Assembly (NCBI RefSeq): GCF_024436415.1
Contig: NZ_JAFMZQ010000001.1
Coordinates: 372,001 to 436,000, forward strand
DNA length: 64,000 bases
Origin: Pedobacter deserti
GTDB taxonomy: Bacteria; Bacteroidota; Bacteroidia; Sphingobacteriales; Sphingobacteriaceae
Direction: 5' to 3'
The translations under genes and the position numbers were made by a program. The notes under the pieces were generated by a model. The model was not told the origin of the DNA. It saw only the letters and a program-made list of their open reading frames with translations, and did not search any database. Positions 52,143 to 60,887 of this stretch are shown in pieces (the stretch's first letter is position 1; each line of letters starts with the position of its first letter).

Positions 52143-54044
52143 ATGAAAAACCTGTTTTTACCTGCAATCATTATCATGCTGTTCACCGCCTTTAAGGTTC
52201 GGGGCGACTGGCAGACCATCAGCGGCACCGTAACCAGCGCTCAAGACAATCGCGGTCTGGAAAATGCCAGAATATCTTACGTGGTGCCCGGAGACCAGCC
52301 TAAACTGGCAGGCCATACGGACAGAACCGGAAAATACCAGATAAAGATACCGAAAACGGCTACGCAGCTCGTAATAGAACACATGAGCTATAACACTAAA
52401 ACTGTGTCGATCATCGGTAGCACTTCGGTCGACGTCGTTTTAAGTACGTCACGCGTGACTAATAGTGAGGCGGTGATAAGAGGCCATTCGAAGGTGCGGG
52501 ATGTGCCTGTAGCGAACATCCCTCAGCTTTTACAAGGAAAAGTTGCAGGCCTCAATATACAGAATGGGGGCTACCAGAGCGAGTCTGAGTCTTATGCTAC
52601 GATAAATGAGAGCGGATTCCGTTCGCCAACCCGGCAACCGCTGTCGACTTTTTCAGCCGATGTAGATGTTGCATCGTACAGCAATATGCGGAGGTTCCTT
52701 AACAACGGCTCCCTGCCTCCTGCCGATGCCGTTAGGATAGAGGAGATGATCAACTATTTTGACTATGCATACGAACAGCCGAAAGGCGGCAACCCGCTGA
52801 ATATTCATACAGAAATTTCAAGCGCTCCATGGAATACCAACCATAAGCTGGTGCGGATTGGACTTCAGGGTAAAAAGGTAGAGACCGGCAACCTTCCTGA
52901 GTCCAATCTGGTATTTCTTATTGATGTGTCGGGATCAATGAACGCGTACAATAAGCTTCCCCTGCTGGTGTCTTCGCTAAAAATGTTAACCGATCAGCTT
53001 CGGGCGTCGGACAAGGTAGCTATCGTTGTGTATGCGGGGAGCGCTGGCGTGGTTCTCCCATCAACGCCGGGCAGCCAGAAAATGAAGATCAAACAAGCTT
53101 TGTCTCAGCTAACCGCAGGTGGCTCTACGGCTGGAGGACGGGGCATTGAGCTGGCTTACAACATTGCGTCGGAGCACTTTATAAAGGGTGGAAACAACCG
53201 TGTTATATTGGCTACGGACGGGGATTTTAACGTGGGCCCGAGCAGCGATGGGGATATGCTGAAGCTGATAGAACGGAAACACAATACAGGTATCTCACTT
53301 ACTGTATTGGGATACGGCATGGGCAACCTTAAAGACAGCAAAATGGAGTTGCTGGCCGACAAAGGAAATGGGAACTATGCGTATATCGACAATATTAATG
53401 AAGCGCGGAAGGTGCTGGTGAACGCTTTCGGAGGTACGATGTTTACGATTGCTAAAGATGTGAAACTGCAGGTGGAGTTTAACCCGTCGAGGGTACAGGC
53501 TTACCGCTTGATCGGGTATGAAAACCGTAAGCTTAAGGCAGGGGATTTTAATGATGACCGGAAAGACGCCGGGGATATCGGGGCCGGCCATCAGGTAACA
53601 GCGCTCTATGAAATTATTCCTGCAGGGGTGAAAAGTTCTTTCGCAGAAAGTGTAGATCCGTTGAAATATCAGCAGAAAGATAAACCGGCAGTGTATAGCA
53701 ACAGCAGGGAACTGATGACCGTAAAGGTACGTTATAAGAAGCCTGATGGCGGAACAAGTAAAATGATCAAAAAGGCTGTGCTGGACATTCCGGTATCTTT
53801 TGCACGGACTTCAGAAGATTTTAAGTTCAATGCGTCGATTGCAGAGTTCGGCATGCTCCTTCGTCAGTCGCCCTATAAACAAAATGCGTCGTTTGAACAG
53901 GCCATCAGAAATGCCAGTGCAGGATTGGGAAAGGATCCTGAAGGTTATCGTTCTGAATTTGTGAGACTGGTGAAATCTGCTAAACTATTGGCCAAAGATT
54001 TGCTTGTCTTGGAAAGAACTGATGAAATCGATGAAAAGAATTAG
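52143..54044 (+). CDS. YfbK-like von Willebrand factor A protein with plug-like motif
   Basis: A 633-residue exported protein counted from ATG 52143, which opens the signal MKNLFLPAIIIMLFTAFKVRG. A carboxypeptidase-regulatory-like sandwich (about 24-102) is followed by VIRGHSKVRDVPVANI (111-126) and QGKVAGLNI (131-139), which match the first part of a SusC plug. A VWF-A domain N-terminal part (about 160-240, FSADVDVASYSNMRRFLN) precedes the VWA domain (about 255-425) with metal-site motif DVSGSMNAY (261-269), and a DUF3520 C-terminal part ends the chain. The YfbK family is widespread and of unknown function. It lies divergent from the sigma/anti-sigma pair. Confidence 0.88.
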   Translation: MKNLFLPAIIIMLFTAFKVRGDWQTISGTVTSAQDNRGLENARISYVVPGDQPKLAGHTDRTGKYQIKIPKTATQLVIEHMSYNTKTVSIIGSTSVDVVLSTSRVTNSEAVIRGHSKVRDVPVANIPQLLQGKVAGLNIQNGGYQSESESYATINESGFRSPTRQPLSTFSADVDVASYSNMRRFLNNGSLPPADAVRIEEMINYFDYAYEQPKGGNPLNIHTEISSAPWNTNHKLVRIGLQGKKVETGNLPESNLVFLIDVSGSMNAYNKLPLLVSSLKMLTDQLRASDKVAIVVYAGSAGVVLPSTPGSQKMKIKQALSQLTAGGSTAGGRGIELAYNIASEHFIKGGNNRVILATDGDFNVGPSSDGDMLKLIERKHNTGISLTVLGYGMGNLKDSKMELLADKGNGNYAYIDNINEARKVLVNAFGGTMFTIAKDVKLQVEFNPSRVQAYRLIGYENRKLKAGDFNDDRKDAGDIGAGHQVTALYEIIPAGVKSSFAESVDPLKYQQKDKPAVYSNSRELMTVKVRYKKPDGGTSKMIKKAVLDIPVSFARTSEDFKFNASIAEFGMLLRQSPYKQNASFEQAIRNASAGLGKDPEGYRSEFVRLVKSAKLLAKDLLVLERTDEIDEKN

Positions 54045-54762
54045 CCTTGTATTAATCCCCCTGTTGATGCTGACAGCAAGCGGCTGTGATGTTCAGAGTC
54101 AGGCGCAGCTGGGTAACATTATTAAACAAATTCCAACCGCAAAGCCGACAACCACCGAGATTGGACTTGGCCTTAAGCAAGCGCTTGAAATTGGGACAAG
54201 CCGGGGTACGGATCAGCTTTCGGTTAAGGACGGCTTTTTCGGAAATCTTGCGCTAAAAATATTATTCCCCCCGGAAGCCCAGAAGGTAGAGCAAACGCTT
54301 TGGAGTGTTGGTCTGGGCGCTCTGGCCGACAATGTGATTTTGAGCTTAAACCGTGCCGCCGAGGATGCGGCAAAAGAAGCAAAACCGATCTTTTTATCGG
54401 CCATTAAGCAAATGACCATAGCAGACGCCACCAATATTCTTTTTGGCGACAAAGATGCTGCTACGAATTATTTTAAGCGGGTTACTTCGGCTCAGCTGAT
54501 GGAAAAATTTAAGCCCGTAATAGCCGGGAGCCTGAGCAAGGTTGGGGCAACGCGGTATTGGGGAGAGGCGGCGAGCCAGTATAATAAACTCCCGCTGGTC
54601 AAACCGGTTACAACGGATCTTTCTGCCTACGTAACACAAAAAGCGATAGACGGGATATTTGCTCAGGTGGCGCTGGAAGAGCTTAAGATCAGGCAGGATA
54701 TAGGTTCGCGGTCGACAGTCCTGCTGCAAAAGGTGTTCGGGTATGCCGACCGGAACCGGTGA
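54031..54762 (+). CDS. DUF4197 lipoprotein
   Basis: A 243-residue lipoprotein counted from ATG 54031 (MKRISLVLIPLLMLTASGC, acylated cysteine followed by DVQSQ); ATG 54022 is an alternative. The start lies inside the end of the VWA gene (14-base overlap), so the two are probably co-translated. The mature part is largely helical and matches DUF4197 as I remember it: GLKQALEIGTSRGTDQLS, ILFPPEAQKVEQTL and the C-terminal KAIDGIFAQVALEELKIRQD. No function is known. Co-translation with the VWA protein suggests a shared envelope role. Confidence 0.85.
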   Translation: MKRISLVLIPLLMLTASGCDVQSQAQLGNIIKQIPTAKPTTTEIGLGLKQALEIGTSRGTDQLSVKDGFFGNLALKILFPPEAQKVEQTLWSVGLGALADNVILSLNRAAEDAAKEAKPIFLSAIKQMTIADATNILFGDKDAATNYFKRVTSAQLMEKFKPVIAGSLSKVGATRYWGEAASQYNKLPLVKPVTTDLSAYVTQKAIDGIFAQVALEELKIRQDIGSRSTVLLQKVFGYADRNR

Positions 54763-54840
54763 GCGTAGATTTAGTCGGCACTCCAGTACGGGGTGTCACA
54801 AAAAAAGACTAATTTTACAGAACTAATTTTTATATAACTA

Positions 54841-56103
54841 TTGGATTTTAAAGAATTTAACTTTAACCCGGATTTGTTTGAAGGGTTACAGGCTATGGGC
54901 TTTAAGGCTGCGACGCCTATACAGCAACAAGCCATTCCGCTTATACTGGAAAACAAAGATCTGATCGCGTGTGCACAAACCGGAACCGGGAAAACCGGCG
55001 CCTATTTACTGCCTGTGATGCATAAAATAACCCAGACACCGGAACGTCATAACAATACCCTGATCCTTGCGCCAACCAGAGAACTTGCCCAGCAGATCGA
55101 TGTGCAGGTGGAGGCGCTTTCGTATTTTACGAATATCAGTTCACTTACCGTGTATGGCGGTGGCGATGGTATTGCTTACGAACAGCAAAAGCGGTCGATG
55201 CGTGAAGGAGTAGACATTATTATTGCTACCCCCGGCCGTCTTATTTCGCATCTTTCCTCGGGTGTATTAAAACTGGACCAACTGCAGCACCTCATATTGG
55301 ATGAAGCCGACCGCATGCTCGACATGGGTTTCTATGATGATATTATGCGTATTGTAAGCTTCCTGCCTGCCAAACGTCAGACGGTGCTTTTCTCGGCGAC
55401 CATGCCACCTAAAATCAGGACGCTCGCCGGCCGGCTTTTACAGAACCCGGAACAGATCAGCATTGCTATTTCCAAACCGGCTGAAGGAATATCACAGCAG
55501 GTTTATATGGCCTATGATGAACAGAAAGTACCGCTGCTTACGGATATTCTAAAAGGCGACTTCAAGAGCATTATCATTTTTGCCTCGACCAAGGAAAAGG
55601 TGAAAAACCTTGGCAAGGTGTTTAGGGGGCTTAAGCTTAAAGCAGAGCCTTTCCATTCGGACCTTGGGCAGAAGGAACGTGAGGAGGTGCTCCTGCGGTT
55701 TAAGAACAGACAGCTTCCTATCTTGATCGGGACGGATGTGCTCAGCAGGGGCATTGATGTGGAGGGGATCGATCTAGTGGTCAACTTTGATGTCCCTCAT
55801 GATGCTGAAGATTACGTACACCGCATTGGACGGACGGCCCGGGCAGCCAGCAAGGGCACTGCGATAACACTCGTTAACCCGCGCGATAAACGTAAATTGG
55901 CAAGCATTGAAAAACTAATTGGAAAAACTATTGAGCGCATGACGCTTCCTGCCGAACTGGGTGAAGCACCATCAGATGCGCCGGAACCGAAATCGGCCCG
56001 ACAGAAGCCCTCAGGTGAGGCCAGGCCTGAACAGGCGAACGGTAAGCCAAAGCGGAAGTTCTGGAAGAAAAAACCGGCAAAAAACAAAGGCCCACAGGCT
56101 TAA
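54841..56103 (+). CDS. DEAD-box ATP-dependent RNA helicase (RhlE-like)
   Basis: A 420-residue helicase that unwinds short RNA duplexes, probably in ribosome assembly or RNA decay. All motifs are present: Q motif (FKAATPIQQQAIP, about 21-33), Walker A AQTGTGKT (45-52), DEAD (154-157), SAT in LFSATMPPK, and HRIGRTARA. The C-terminal tail (about 385-420) is basic and Pro/Lys-rich. The start codon is TTG at 54841. The first in-frame ATG (residue 19) would cut away the helix before the Q motif, so TTG is preferred. Confidence 0.95.
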   Translation: MDFKEFNFNPDLFEGLQAMGFKAATPIQQQAIPLILENKDLIACAQTGTGKTGAYLLPVMHKITQTPERHNNTLILAPTRELAQQIDVQVEALSYFTNISSLTVYGGGDGIAYEQQKRSMREGVDIIIATPGRLISHLSSGVLKLDQLQHLILDEADRMLDMGFYDDIMRIVSFLPAKRQTVLFSATMPPKIRTLAGRLLQNPEQISIAISKPAEGISQQVYMAYDEQKVPLLTDILKGDFKSIIIFASTKEKVKNLGKVFRGLKLKAEPFHSDLGQKEREEVLLRFKNRQLPILIGTDVLSRGIDVEGIDLVVNFDVPHDAEDYVHRIGRTARAASKGTAITLVNPRDKRKLASIEKLIGKTIERMTLPAELGEAPSDAPEPKSARQKPSGEARPEQANGKPKRKFWKKKPAKNKGPQA

Positions 56104-56142
56104 AAACTATAATTTTTAGCAGGATTTTCGTATCTTTACTGT

Positions 56143-57423
56143 ATGCAGAATCTCCCGCCCTTAGCCGAACGTTTGCGCCCGCAAAGCCTGGATGAATATG
56201 TGGGGCAGCAACACTTGGTGGGTTCAGATGCTGTTTTACGAAAAGCCATTCAAAGCGGACAGCTGCCTTCTATGATTTTTTGGGGGCCTCCGGGGGTTGG
56301 TAAAACTACGCTTGCTTATATTATTTCGCAAACACTCGACCGCCCATTTTTTAACCTGAGCGCAATTAACTCTGGTGTTAAGGACGTGAGGGAGGTCATT
56401 GACAAAGCAGCGCAACTCAAGGGTGGTCTGCTGGGTATGCCGGTACTCTTTATTGACGAGATACACAGGTTCAGCAAGTCGCAGCAGGATAGCCTGCTGG
56501 GTGCAGTCGAACGCGGACTGGTGACGCTGATTGGCGCGACAACGGAAAATCCTTCTTTTGAGGTTATATCGGCTTTGCTGTCGCGCTGCCAGGTGTACAT
56601 CCTTAAGGCTCTCGAAGAGGAAGAGCTGGTTCTGCTGTTGCAGAATGCGATCAGCCAGGACGTTTTACTGAAACAGAAAAACATCCGGATAGAGGAGCAT
56701 GAGGCCCTGATCCGCTTATCGGGCGGCGATGCCAGGAAGCTGCTGAACGTCCTCGAGATTGCAGTGAACGGAATCGGCGGCGAAACGGTTGTGCTGACGA
56801 ATGAGCGTGTTTTAGCGCATGCGCAACAGAATATGGCCATGTATGATAAGGCTGGTGAGCAGCATTATGATATTATATCTGCTTTCATTAAATCCATTCG
56901 TGGCAGCGACCCTAACGCTGCCGTATACTGGCTGGCCAGGATGATTGAAGGCGGGGAAGATCCGCTGTTTATAGCCCGTCGCCTGTTGATACTATCTTCC
57001 GAAGATATCGGGAATGCAAACCCGAATGCACTTTTGCTGGCCAACAACTGTTTTCAGGCGGTTAATGTGATCGGTAATCCGGAAGCCAGGATTATACTGG
57101 CACAAACGGTTACTTATCTTGCCTCGTCGCCCAAGAGCAATGCATCTTATGAAGCCATCAATAAGGCGCAGGCTCTTGTAAGGCAGACGGGAAATTTACC
57201 GGTGCCGCTTCATATCAGAAACGCGCCTACCAAGCTGATGAAGAACATTGGATATGGGAAGGATTATCAGTATGCGCACAGCTTTGAGGGAAATTTTTCA
57301 GCGCAGGAGTATTTTCCTGAACAGTTGAGCGGCACTTTACTTTATAACCCGGGGCGCAATGCCGCCGAAGAGAAGCTCAGGGAAAAACTGAGGCAAAACT
57401 GGAAGGATAAATATAAATACTGA
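56143..57423 (+). CDS. rarA: Replication-associated recombination protein A
   Basis: A 426-residue AAA+ ATPase related to clamp loaders, acting at stalled replication forks. Walker A is GPPGVGKTT (48-56), Walker B is VLFIDEIHRFSKSQQDSLLGAVE, and sensor 1 is LIGATTENPSFE. The C-terminal tetramerisation and MgsA domains include SAFIKSIRGSDPNAAVYWLARMIEGGEDP, a very characteristic stretch (seen in segments). A near-consensus promoter element, TATCTTTA, is at 56131-56138. The next gene follows after two bases, so it may be transcribed together with the ABC exporter genes. Confidence 0.96.
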   Translation: MQNLPPLAERLRPQSLDEYVGQQHLVGSDAVLRKAIQSGQLPSMIFWGPPGVGKTTLAYIISQTLDRPFFNLSAINSGVKDVREVIDKAAQLKGGLLGMPVLFIDEIHRFSKSQQDSLLGAVERGLVTLIGATTENPSFEVISALLSRCQVYILKALEEEELVLLLQNAISQDVLLKQKNIRIEEHEALIRLSGGDARKLLNVLEIAVNGIGGETVVLTNERVLAHAQQNMAMYDKAGEQHYDIISAFIKSIRGSDPNAAVYWLARMIEGGEDPLFIARRLLILSSEDIGNANPNALLLANNCFQAVNVIGNPEARIILAQTVTYLASSPKSNASYEAINKAQALVRQTGNLPVPLHIRNAPTKLMKNIGYGKDYQYAHSFEGNFSAQEYFPEQLSGTLLYNPGRNAAEEKLREKLRQNWKDKYKY

Positions 57424-57425
57424 TT

Positions 57426-58904
57426 ATGCTGACGACATTTTTACATCACCAGTGGAAGGGCTTTTGGCGGTCGCAAAACCGGGGCGGCACCATTGCCGCA
57501 CAAATTTTTATGGGTTTTGCCGTATTGTACCTTCTGGCCATAGCCTTGGTTATCGGCTTCTCTTTCGAAAAGATTATTCCCATGATGCTTCCTGGAAAGG
57601 ATGTGATGCTGGTATTTAACGGGCTTATTCTTTATTATTTTGCGGTTGACTTTGTAGCCCGCATACAATTGCAGGACCTGCCCACCCTAAGTATTGTCCC
57701 CTACCTGCATTTGAATATTCCCAGAAGCAAACTGGTGTCTTTTTTAAACGTAAGGGCGGTGTTCACTGCATTTAATCTCTTCCCGCTCATCATTTTTCTG
57801 CCCTTTTGCGCGACGGTAGTCGCGTCCACACTCGGAGGCCTGGTTTCGGCCATGTATTGCCTCGCTGTTATAAGTTTGGCCTTGCTCAACAATTACGCCG
57901 CCCTTTATGTAAAACGGCAAACAACAACTCATGCTTATCTGATCTTTGTGGTCATGGGCGTTGTAGCTGCGGTAGCGCTTCTTGAATACATGGGTGTATT
58001 CTCGATTGCAGGGCTATCTGACAGGTTGTTCAGGCTTATTGCCGCTACGCCTGTATTGGCTGTCATGTTCCCTATCTTAGCTATTGGCGTGTTCATTGCC
58101 CATGCAAGATATCTGCGTTCGAGGCTGTATGCTGAGGAACTAAGTGCGGGTACGGAAAAAAAGGTGAGCACTGATCTTCCTTTTCTAGGCAGGTTCGGAG
58201 AGGCGGGCATTCTCGCCGCGCTTGAAGTTAAACTGATTATGCGACACAAGCGGCCGCGGTCTGCGGTGATCATGAGCCTGCTCTTTGTCTTTTATGGCTT
58301 TCTGTTTTATAAGGAGAAACTTCTTGCAACGAACTCCTTCGGTGCAATGATTTTCGCTGCAACGTTCATGACCGGCAGCGCAATCAGTATCTATGGTCAG
58401 TTTATGTTCGGATGGCAGGGCGCACACTTTGATGGTCTGCTGGCAAACCGGCTAAGCACAGTAAATTTTATACGTGCAAAGTTTCTGATCTTTACGGTCT
58501 CGTCTACCATCATTACCCTGCTTGTTTCTTTTTATGGTTTCATCGACTGGAAAATTGTGATGATCCAGCTTGCCGCATATCTTTATAATATCGGCATCGG
58601 AAGCGTGGTGGTGCTTTATTTTGCCACGCGCAACTACAAGGCGATTGACCTGAGCAAAGGCGCGGGATTCAACTACCAGGGTGTGGGCGCAAGCCAGTTT
58701 GTTCTTATCCTTCCTTATTTCCTTCTTCCCTATCTCTTTTACCTCCCTTTTTCTATAGCGGGCCTTCCTTATTGGGGTTTGGCAGCGCTCGGAGCAGCCG
58801 GACTTGTGTGTTTGCTGACGAGGAGGTTCTGGATAAGATTTATTGTGAAGCAATTTGAGAAACAAAAATATAAAATCGCCGCTGGCTTTAGAGAAACATC
58901 ATGA
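57426..58904 (+). CDS. DUF5687 ABC-transporter permease-like membrane protein
   Basis: A 492-residue integral membrane protein with about 12 hydrophobic helices (for example FMGFAVLYLLAIALVIGFSF, VFTAFNLFPLIIFLPFCATVV and SVVVLYFATRNY). It matches the DUF5687 family, which is found in Bacteroidota next to ABC ATPases and acts as the permease of an exporter. The ATPase gene starts four bases before its stop (58901-58904), which supports a two-gene exporter. The substrate is unknown. Confidence 0.85.
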   Translation: MLTTFLHHQWKGFWRSQNRGGTIAAQIFMGFAVLYLLAIALVIGFSFEKIIPMMLPGKDVMLVFNGLILYYFAVDFVARIQLQDLPTLSIVPYLHLNIPRSKLVSFLNVRAVFTAFNLFPLIIFLPFCATVVASTLGGLVSAMYCLAVISLALLNNYAALYVKRQTTTHAYLIFVVMGVVAAVALLEYMGVFSIAGLSDRLFRLIAATPVLAVMFPILAIGVFIAHARYLRSRLYAEELSAGTEKKVSTDLPFLGRFGEAGILAALEVKLIMRHKRPRSAVIMSLLFVFYGFLFYKEKLLATNSFGAMIFAATFMTGSAISIYGQFMFGWQGAHFDGLLANRLSTVNFIRAKFLIFTVSSTIITLLVSFYGFIDWKIVMIQLAAYLYNIGIGSVVVLYFATRNYKAIDLSKGAGFNYQGVGASQFVLILPYFLLPYLFYLPFSIAGLPYWGLAALGAAGLVCLLTRRFWIRFIVKQFEKQKYKIAAGFRETS

Positions 58905-59599
58905 TCCTGGAAATAACAGATTTAAAAAAGGTTTATGGCAACAGGACGGTTGTCAATATTCCATCATTGAGCATTACCGAAGGCGAAACCATCGGCTTAG
59001 TCGGGAATAACGGCGCAGGCAAAACTACGCTGTTCAGAATGATGCTTGACCTGATCAGACCTGATGAGGGCCTGGTGCTTTCCAGAGGCGTAGATGTGTC
59101 GGAAAGCGATGCCTGGAAAAAATACACGGCATCGTATCTCGACGAGGGATTCCTGATTGACTACCTGACCGCCGAGGAGTACTTTTTGTTTGTCGGAAGT
59201 CTTCATAACATAAATGAGGCCTCGGTTTTTACTTACCTGGAGCAGTATCAGGATTTTTTTAACGGCGAAATATTAAAGAAGAACAAGTATATCCGCGATT
59301 TCAGCAAAGGCAACCAAAACAAAATTGGCATAGCGGCGGGGTTGATGCAGAACCCGGATCTTCTTATTCTCGATGAGCCCTTTGCAAATCTGGACCCCAC
59401 CACCCAGATTCGTTTAAAGACGCTTTTGAAGAGCCCGGATTTGAAACAACGCATGACTACGCTGATCTCCAGCCATGACCTTAACCACGTAACTGAGGTT
59501 TGCGACCGGATCATTTTGCTTGAGAAGGGCGTCGTTATAAAGGATTTCATGAAGGACGAGAACACGCTCAAAGCGCTTGAAAACTACTTTTCTGCTTGA
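58901..59599 (+). CDS. ABC transporter ATP-binding protein
   Basis: A 232-residue ABC ATPase that powers the DUF5687 permease. Walker A is GNNGAGKTT (35-43), Walker B with the catalytic glutamate is LLILDEPFANLDP, and the switch histidine is in LISSHDLNHV. The signature motif reads FSKGNQNK in place of LSGGQ, a common variant in small exporter ATPases. The start overlaps the permease stop as ATGA. Function beyond export is unknown. Confidence 0.93.
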   Translation: MILEITDLKKVYGNRTVVNIPSLSITEGETIGLVGNNGAGKTTLFRMMLDLIRPDEGLVLSRGVDVSESDAWKKYTASYLDEGFLIDYLTAEEYFLFVGSLHNINEASVFTYLEQYQDFFNGEILKKNKYIRDFSKGNQNKIGIAAGLMQNPDLLILDEPFANLDPTTQIRLKTLLKSPDLKQRMTTLISSHDLNHVTEVCDRIILLEKGVVIKDFMKDENTLKALENYFSA

Positions 59600-59676
59600 G
59601 TGTACAGTATACTGGTCGCATTTACATGGGCTGAGGTCTGCGGTAATTAAAGGGAGCAAGCTAAAGGTTTTGGCAC

Positions 59677-59684
59677 TAGGTTTG
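59677..59684 (+). promoter_or_regulatory. -7 promoter element of the OmpA-like gene
   Basis: TAGGTTTG matches TAnnTTTG exactly. It lies 28 bases upstream of the ATG chosen at 59713, which supports that start over the ATG at 59689, since the latter would fall at the transcription start. Confidence 0.5.
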
Positions 59685-59712
59685 ATTTATGGCGATCATA
59701 AATAGAAAAGTT

Positions 59713-60393
59713 ATGACAACATCGAGATTTAAAATAGCCACTTTCAGTATGGCGATAGCCATCGGGGCGATGACATTGCAAGGTTGCGACAGTATGACCA
59801 AGACACAAAAAGGCGCGGGAATCGGTGCTGCAACGGGAGGTGTGATTGGTGCTATCATTGGAAAGAAAGCAGGTAACACGGCGGTTGGTGCAGTAATCGG
59901 CGCTGCAGTGGGCGGTACTGCTGGGGGTTTCATTGGTAAGAGAATGGACAAGCAGGCTGCCGAGATCCAAAATGCTATTCCGAACGCTGAAGTCATTCGT
60001 GAAGGAGAAGGTATTATTGTTAAGTTCGACAGTGGTATCTTGTTTGGTTTCGATAAATCGGACCTCACCGCACAAGCGAAGACTAACGTTCAGGCCCTGG
60101 CCAGTTCATTAAATCAGTATCCGAATACCGACATTAAGATCATCGGTCATACAGACAACAAGGGATCAGAAAGCTACAATCAGGGTCTTTCAGAAAGAAG
60201 AGCGGCAGCAGTTAAAGCTTATGCGATTTCACAGGGTGTGCCTTCATCGCGCCTGATCACAATTGGAAAAGGATTCTCCGAGCCTATTGCAGATAATGCT
60301 ACTGAAGATGGGCGCGCGGCCAACCGAAGAGTTGAGGTGGTTATCGTTGCGAACGATAAGTTAATTCAGGAAGCTAAGCAACAAGGCAAATAA
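59713..60393 (+). CDS. OmpA-family lipoprotein with glycine zipper
   Basis: A 226-residue outer-membrane lipoprotein counted from ATG 59713 (MTTSRFKIATFSMAIAIGAMTLQGC, acylated C25). A glycine-rich segment (about 36-80, with GIGAATGGVIGAIIGKKAG and AVIGAAVGGTAGGFIGKRM) is a glycine-zipper of the type that packs in membranes. The C-terminal OmpA domain (about 110-220) includes FGFDKSDLTAQAKTNVQAL and IIGHTDNKGSESYNQGLSERRAAAVKAY in segments, and binds peptidoglycan. An intrinsic terminator follows. The likely role is envelope stabilisation. Confidence 0.93.
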   Translation: MTTSRFKIATFSMAIAIGAMTLQGCDSMTKTQKGAGIGAATGGVIGAIIGKKAGNTAVGAVIGAAVGGTAGGFIGKRMDKQAAEIQNAIPNAEVIREGEGIIVKFDSGILFGFDKSDLTAQAKTNVQALASSLNQYPNTDIKIIGHTDNKGSESYNQGLSERRAAAVKAYAISQGVPSSRLITIGKGFSEPIADNATEDGRAANRRVEVVIVANDKLIQEAKQQGK

Positions 60394-60416
60394 TCGGCAT
60401 TTCCATCTACCTATTG

Positions 60417-60454
60417 AAAAAGGCTCCATTATGACAATGGGGTCTTTTTCATTT
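60417..60454 (+). terminator. Intrinsic terminator of the OmpA-like gene
   Basis: AAAAAGGCTCCATT (60417-60430) pairs with AATGGGGTCTTTTT (60436-60449) around loop ATGAC, using two G-U pairs in RNA. The stem ends in five T residues followed by CATTTT. The A-rich 5' arm makes it partly functional for the convergent gene as well. Confidence 0.85.
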
Positions 60455-60466
60455 TAATACAGCTGG

Positions 60467-60811
60467 TTACTCGTATATGTCCTCGAAATAATGAATGGCC
60501 AGCGACTTTAGTAAAAGCTCCTGCTCCATTAATGCGTATGAAGGGACGGCTTTCACCAGCTTCCAATGGGGCCAGCCATCCTGGTCCAGACCCTCCAGTT
60601 CGTAAAAACCCATTTCGCTAAGCAGGCGGCAGGTAGCGATGTGCATGAGTTCTTCTTTTTGACGCTTGCTGTATTTGCCTGGTCCTTTTCCCAACTCCTG
60701 AACACCTATTAAAAACAAGACCACCTTCAAATCAGGTTCCTCGGATTCGAAATCTTGGGCGATCCTTCTTTGCAATTCTTTCCACTTGGTATGTATTTCT
60801 GCAGGCTTCAT
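60467..60811 (-). CDS. Conserved hypothetical protein
   Basis: A 114-residue soluble protein counted from ATG 60811 (MKPAEIHTKWKELQRRIAQDFESEEPDLK in segments). I do not recognise a named family. It is acidic and helical with no signal peptide or membrane segment. The motif-like stretch VVLFLIGVQELGKGPGKYSKRQKEELMHIATCRLLS is well formed, and WPHWK lies near the C-terminus. The promoter element at 60816-60823 supports the start. A gene of this kind seems widespread in Bacteroidota, but that is from memory. Confidence 0.75.
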   Translation of the reverse strand: MKPAEIHTKWKELQRRIAQDFESEEPDLKVVLFLIGVQELGKGPGKYSKRQKEELMHIATCRLLSEMGFYELEGLDQDGWPHWKLVKAVPSYALMEQELLLKSLAIHYFEDIYE

Positions 60812-60815
60812 AATG

Positions 60816-60823
60816 CAAATGTA
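60816..60823 (-). promoter_or_regulatory. -7 promoter element of the conserved hypothetical gene
   Basis: TACATTTG on the minus strand matches TAnnTTTG exactly and ends four bases before the start codon at 60811. The message would thus have almost no leader. Confidence 0.45.
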
Positions 60824-60887
60824 CGACACCTTTCAGCTTTCTCGTTATAAATTAGCTTGGCGCTGGATGATTTACTATTTTTAGCCT

